Part shown: one piece after another, positions 6,251 to 8,234 of the stretch
How positions within the stretch are numbered: position 1 is the stretch's first letter
Layout of the letters: each line of letters begins with the position of its first letter
DNA from: Leptolinea sp.
GTDB lineage: Bacteria; Chloroflexota; Anaerolineae; Anaerolineales; Anaerolineaceae
Assembly: GCA_022837205.1 (NCBI GenBank)
Contig: JALHEL010000060.1
Span: 1 to 8,234, forward strand
DNA length: 8,234 nt
Direction of reading: 5' to 3'
The notes under the pieces: generated by a model
Databases searched by the model: none
What the model was told of the DNA's origin: nothing
Seen by the model: the letters and a program-made list of their open reading frames with translations, nothing else
Made by a program: the position numbers and the translations under genes

Positions 6251-7372
6251 ATGAACACAATTTGGATCTTAATACAATTTATCTTGGCATTCGCACTTAT
6301 CGTATCGTTGCATGAATTCGGACATTTTTTGATGGCAAAATTTTTTAAAGTCGAAGTTGAAGAATTCGGCATCGGACTGCCACCTCGGGCAGCAAAACTT
6401 TTCACATGGGGAGGAACCGACTTCACCCTGAACTGGTTGCCATTTGGAGCATTTGTCAAGCCGAAAAACGAATTCGGCGATGATATGAGTGAAGGCGGAT
6501 TTAAAGCCGCTAAACCATGGCAGCAATTTTTAATCTATCTCGCGGGTCCGATTATGAATTTATTGACCGCTTTTGTACTGTATAGCGTCATTATTCTTAA
6601 TATCGGCTCACCGGATCCGAGTAGAGTAATCATCGATCAGGTCGAATCGGGTTCTCCGGCAGAAATCGCCGGAATTCTCCCGGGAGATCAAATTGTCCAA
6701 ATTGCCGGTAAAGATATCAACTCTTTTGAAGTTGTTACAGAGACGGTTGATCAATATCTGGATCAGGAAATTCCGATTCGAGTGCTCCGAAACGGGGAAT
6801 ATATCGATTTGAAGGTGACTCCGCTGAGCAATCCACCGGAAGGTCGCGGAGCAATGGGAATCGTTATCACCTATCCGATGGTAGATTATCCGTTTTTTGA
6901 AGGGGTCATTACCGCCGCCCGAGATACGGGAAACATGATTCATCAATACGTTCAAGGCATCTGGCAACTGATAACCGGAAAAATTGATATGGGCATTGAA
7001 TCCATTGTAGGACCGGTCGGTATGTTCTCATATTACGAGGAAGCTGCCACTTTAGATGAACAAGCTGTGCTTGAAAACGAGCAGAAATCAAATGAATCCG
7101 CCACTCAAACCCAAAGCAGCAGGACAACATCATCAGGATTGAATCGTCTTGCATTTTTCGTGGTGGTATCCATTGCGCTGGGAATAACCAATTTATTCCC
7201 GATTCCGGCGCTGGACGGAGGACAAATTCTGCTTCTGATGCCTCAATTATTATTCAAGAAAAAGTTATCACCCAAAGTCGAATACTATTTCAATGCGATC
7301 GGGATGGCTTGCCTGCTGTTATTAATGGCTGTAATTATGTTTAAAGATATCTTCATGCTTGCAAACGGATAA
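6251..7372 (+). CDS. rseP: RseP-type site-2 protease (M50 intramembrane zinc metalloprotease)
   Basis: 373 residues, ATG at 6251 with GGAG 4 bases upstream. Site-2 proteases cut membrane-embedded anti-sigma factors, regulators and leftover signal peptides within the bilayer. Visible: the first membrane segment with the zinc motif HEFGH (21-25); the membrane re-entrant region with WLPFGAFVKP (62-71); a second hydrophobic segment with AGPIMN (98-103); one PDZ domain (about 126-191, with AGILPGDQI); the GPVGMF motif (254-259); a third membrane segment running into NLFPIPALDGGQ (314-325), where D322 is the third zinc ligand; and a last membrane segment (about 347-366). The length suits the shorter one-PDZ branch rather than the two-PDZ E. 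coli enzyme. A polar, Gln/Ser/Thr/Glu-rich stretch (about 266-297) between GPVG and the third membrane segment is longer than in typical homologues. The next gene begins two bases after its stop codon. Confidence 0.95.
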   Translation: MNTIWILIQFILAFALIVSLHEFGHFLMAKFFKVEVEEFGIGLPPRAAKLFTWGGTDFTLNWLPFGAFVKPKNEFGDDMSEGGFKAAKPWQQFLIYLAGPIMNLLTAFVLYSVIILNIGSPDPSRVIIDQVESGSPAEIAGILPGDQIVQIAGKDINSFEVVTETVDQYLDQEIPIRVLRNGEYIDLKVTPLSNPPEGRGAMGIVITYPMVDYPFFEGVITAARDTGNMIHQYVQGIWQLITGKIDMGIESIVGPVGMFSYYEEAATLDEQAVLENEQKSNESATQTQSSRTTSSGLNRLAFFVVVSIALGITNLFPIPALDGGQILLLMPQLLFKKKLSPKVEYYFNAIGMACLLLLMAVIMFKDIFMLANG

Positions 7373-7374
7373 AA

Positions 7375-8234
7375 ATGAAACAGGAAAAAAACAATCAAAA
7401 TAAAAAGAATAAGTTCAGCGATATTCTTTCCGAATTAAGGGAAAATAATCGTGAACTGACTTACAAGGAAATACAATCCTTTTCCGATCTTTCGGAAGAG
7501 AATTTGGCACAATTTCGTCAGACATGGAACTTGCTTTCAAATAAACGAAAGGAAATGTTCTTTGAATTGCTGTTGGTTGAATTCATGAGCAATACCTTAA
7601 TGGACTTTTCCGAAATCGCTTTGATCGGACTGAATGATGAAGATCCGATTATTCGTCGCGGATCCCTGAAACTTCTGATGGACAATCGAAAAAGTTATTT
7701 TTTAGATCGGCTTATCTCGATTTCGAAGCAGGATCCCGATACGGAAGTTCGATTGGACGCAATCAGCACACTCGGATATTTTCTGATGGACACGGATACG
7801 GCTGAACGAGGGAAAAATAAAGCCGAAAAAGTGCTGAAAACGCTGGAATCGCTGATGGAATCACCGGATAAAATGACACGGCTCAGAGTTATGGAAGCTC
7901 TGGCTTATGTCGATCATCCTTCCATTATTCCTTTGGTTTATGCCAGCCTGACAAGTGATATTGATACGGAAATTGCCTCAGGTTTGCGTGCGGTTCAAAA
8001 TTCTCTTAATAGGAGATGGGCTGCAAATGTAATTGAGAATCTGGATCATCCGAACCCCGATGTTCAGTATGAAGCCATCAAAGCCGTCGGAGAATTGCAA
8101 CTGAAACGGGCAAGAAATCGAATTCTCAGCTTGTTAGCACGGTTCGACCAGTTGGATGACGATATTTTGGATGCGACGATCCTGACCGCTTCCCAATTGG
8201 GAGGAAACCAAGTTAAAGAAATGATTGAAATGAT
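7375..8234 (+). CDS. HEAT-repeat protein, 3' end outside window
   Basis: The frame from ATG 7375 stays open to the window end (286 full codons and two bases). A Lys/Asn-rich, charged N-terminus (1-35) is followed by helical repeats of HEAT/PBS-lyase type, most readable at NDEDPIIRRGSLKLLMD (87-103), DPDTEVRLDAISTLGYF (120-136), SPDKMTRLRVMEALAYVD (163-180), DIDTEIASGLRAVQNS (195-210) and HPNPDVQYEAIKAVGELQ (225-242). No signal peptide or membrane segment is visible, so it should be cytoplasmic. Such solenoids bind proteins and have no activity of their own; the specific function is unknown. Only two bases (AA) separate it from the rseP stop codon and no strong ribosome-binding site precedes it, so translation is probably coupled to rseP. 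The real length and any C-terminal domain cannot be seen. Confidence 0.88.
   Translation, partial: MKQEKNNQNKKNKFSDILSELRENNRELTYKEIQSFSDLSEENLAQFRQTWNLLSNKRKEMFFELLLVEFMSNTLMDFSEIALIGLNDEDPIIRRGSLKLLMDNRKSYFLDRLISISKQDPDTEVRLDAISTLGYFLMDTDTAERGKNKAEKVLKTLESLMESPDKMTRLRVMEALAYVDHPSIIPLVYASLTSDIDTEIASGLRAVQNSLNRRWAANVIENLDHPNPDVQYEAIKAVGELQLKRARNRILSLLARFDQLDDDILDATILTASQLGGNQVKEMIEM

Overview
The window reads as an ordinary bacterial chromosome segment of moderate to low GC. Protein styles (an FtsH ending in a short Pro-rich tail, a compact one-PDZ site-2 protease followed by a HEAT-repeat protein, a solitary dynamin-like GTPase, a glutaminyl-cyclase-like M28 hydrolase) would fit an uncultured Chloroflexota (Anaerolineae-like) lineage. 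That placement is inference from style, not a search. No rRNA, tRNA, CRISPR array, transposase or phage gene is visible.

Layout, left to right: (1) the 3' two thirds of ftsH (+), closed by a strong hairpin terminator. (2) A 581-base non-coding stretch holding a 100-101 bp tandem repeat, three good copies with decayed copies on each side. Every good unit carries a 12-base match to the 3' end of 16S rRNA (the anti-Shine-Dalgarno tail) and two short inverted repeats. (3) A membrane-anchored M28/glutaminyl-cyclase-like zinc hydrolase (+). (4) A 570-residue bacterial dynamin-like GTPase (+) with its own likely promoter. (5) Converging on it, a GT-C type multi-pass glycosyltransferase (-). (6) A 324-base divergent intergenic region with a hairpin-rich leader. 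(7) rseP-type site-2 protease (+), with an unusual polar insert. (8) Two bases later, a HEAT-repeat protein (+) that runs off the window end.

The shared theme is the cell envelope: two membrane proteases (FtsH, RseP), a membrane-remodelling GTPase, an exported hydrolase and a lipid-linked-sugar transferase. Only rseP and the HEAT gene look like a true operon; the others are separated by gaps, orientation changes or a terminator. The points most worth a second look are the tandem repeat with its anti-SD core, the rseP leader structures and the coupled rseP-HEAT pair. I see no convincing multi-gene novel system.
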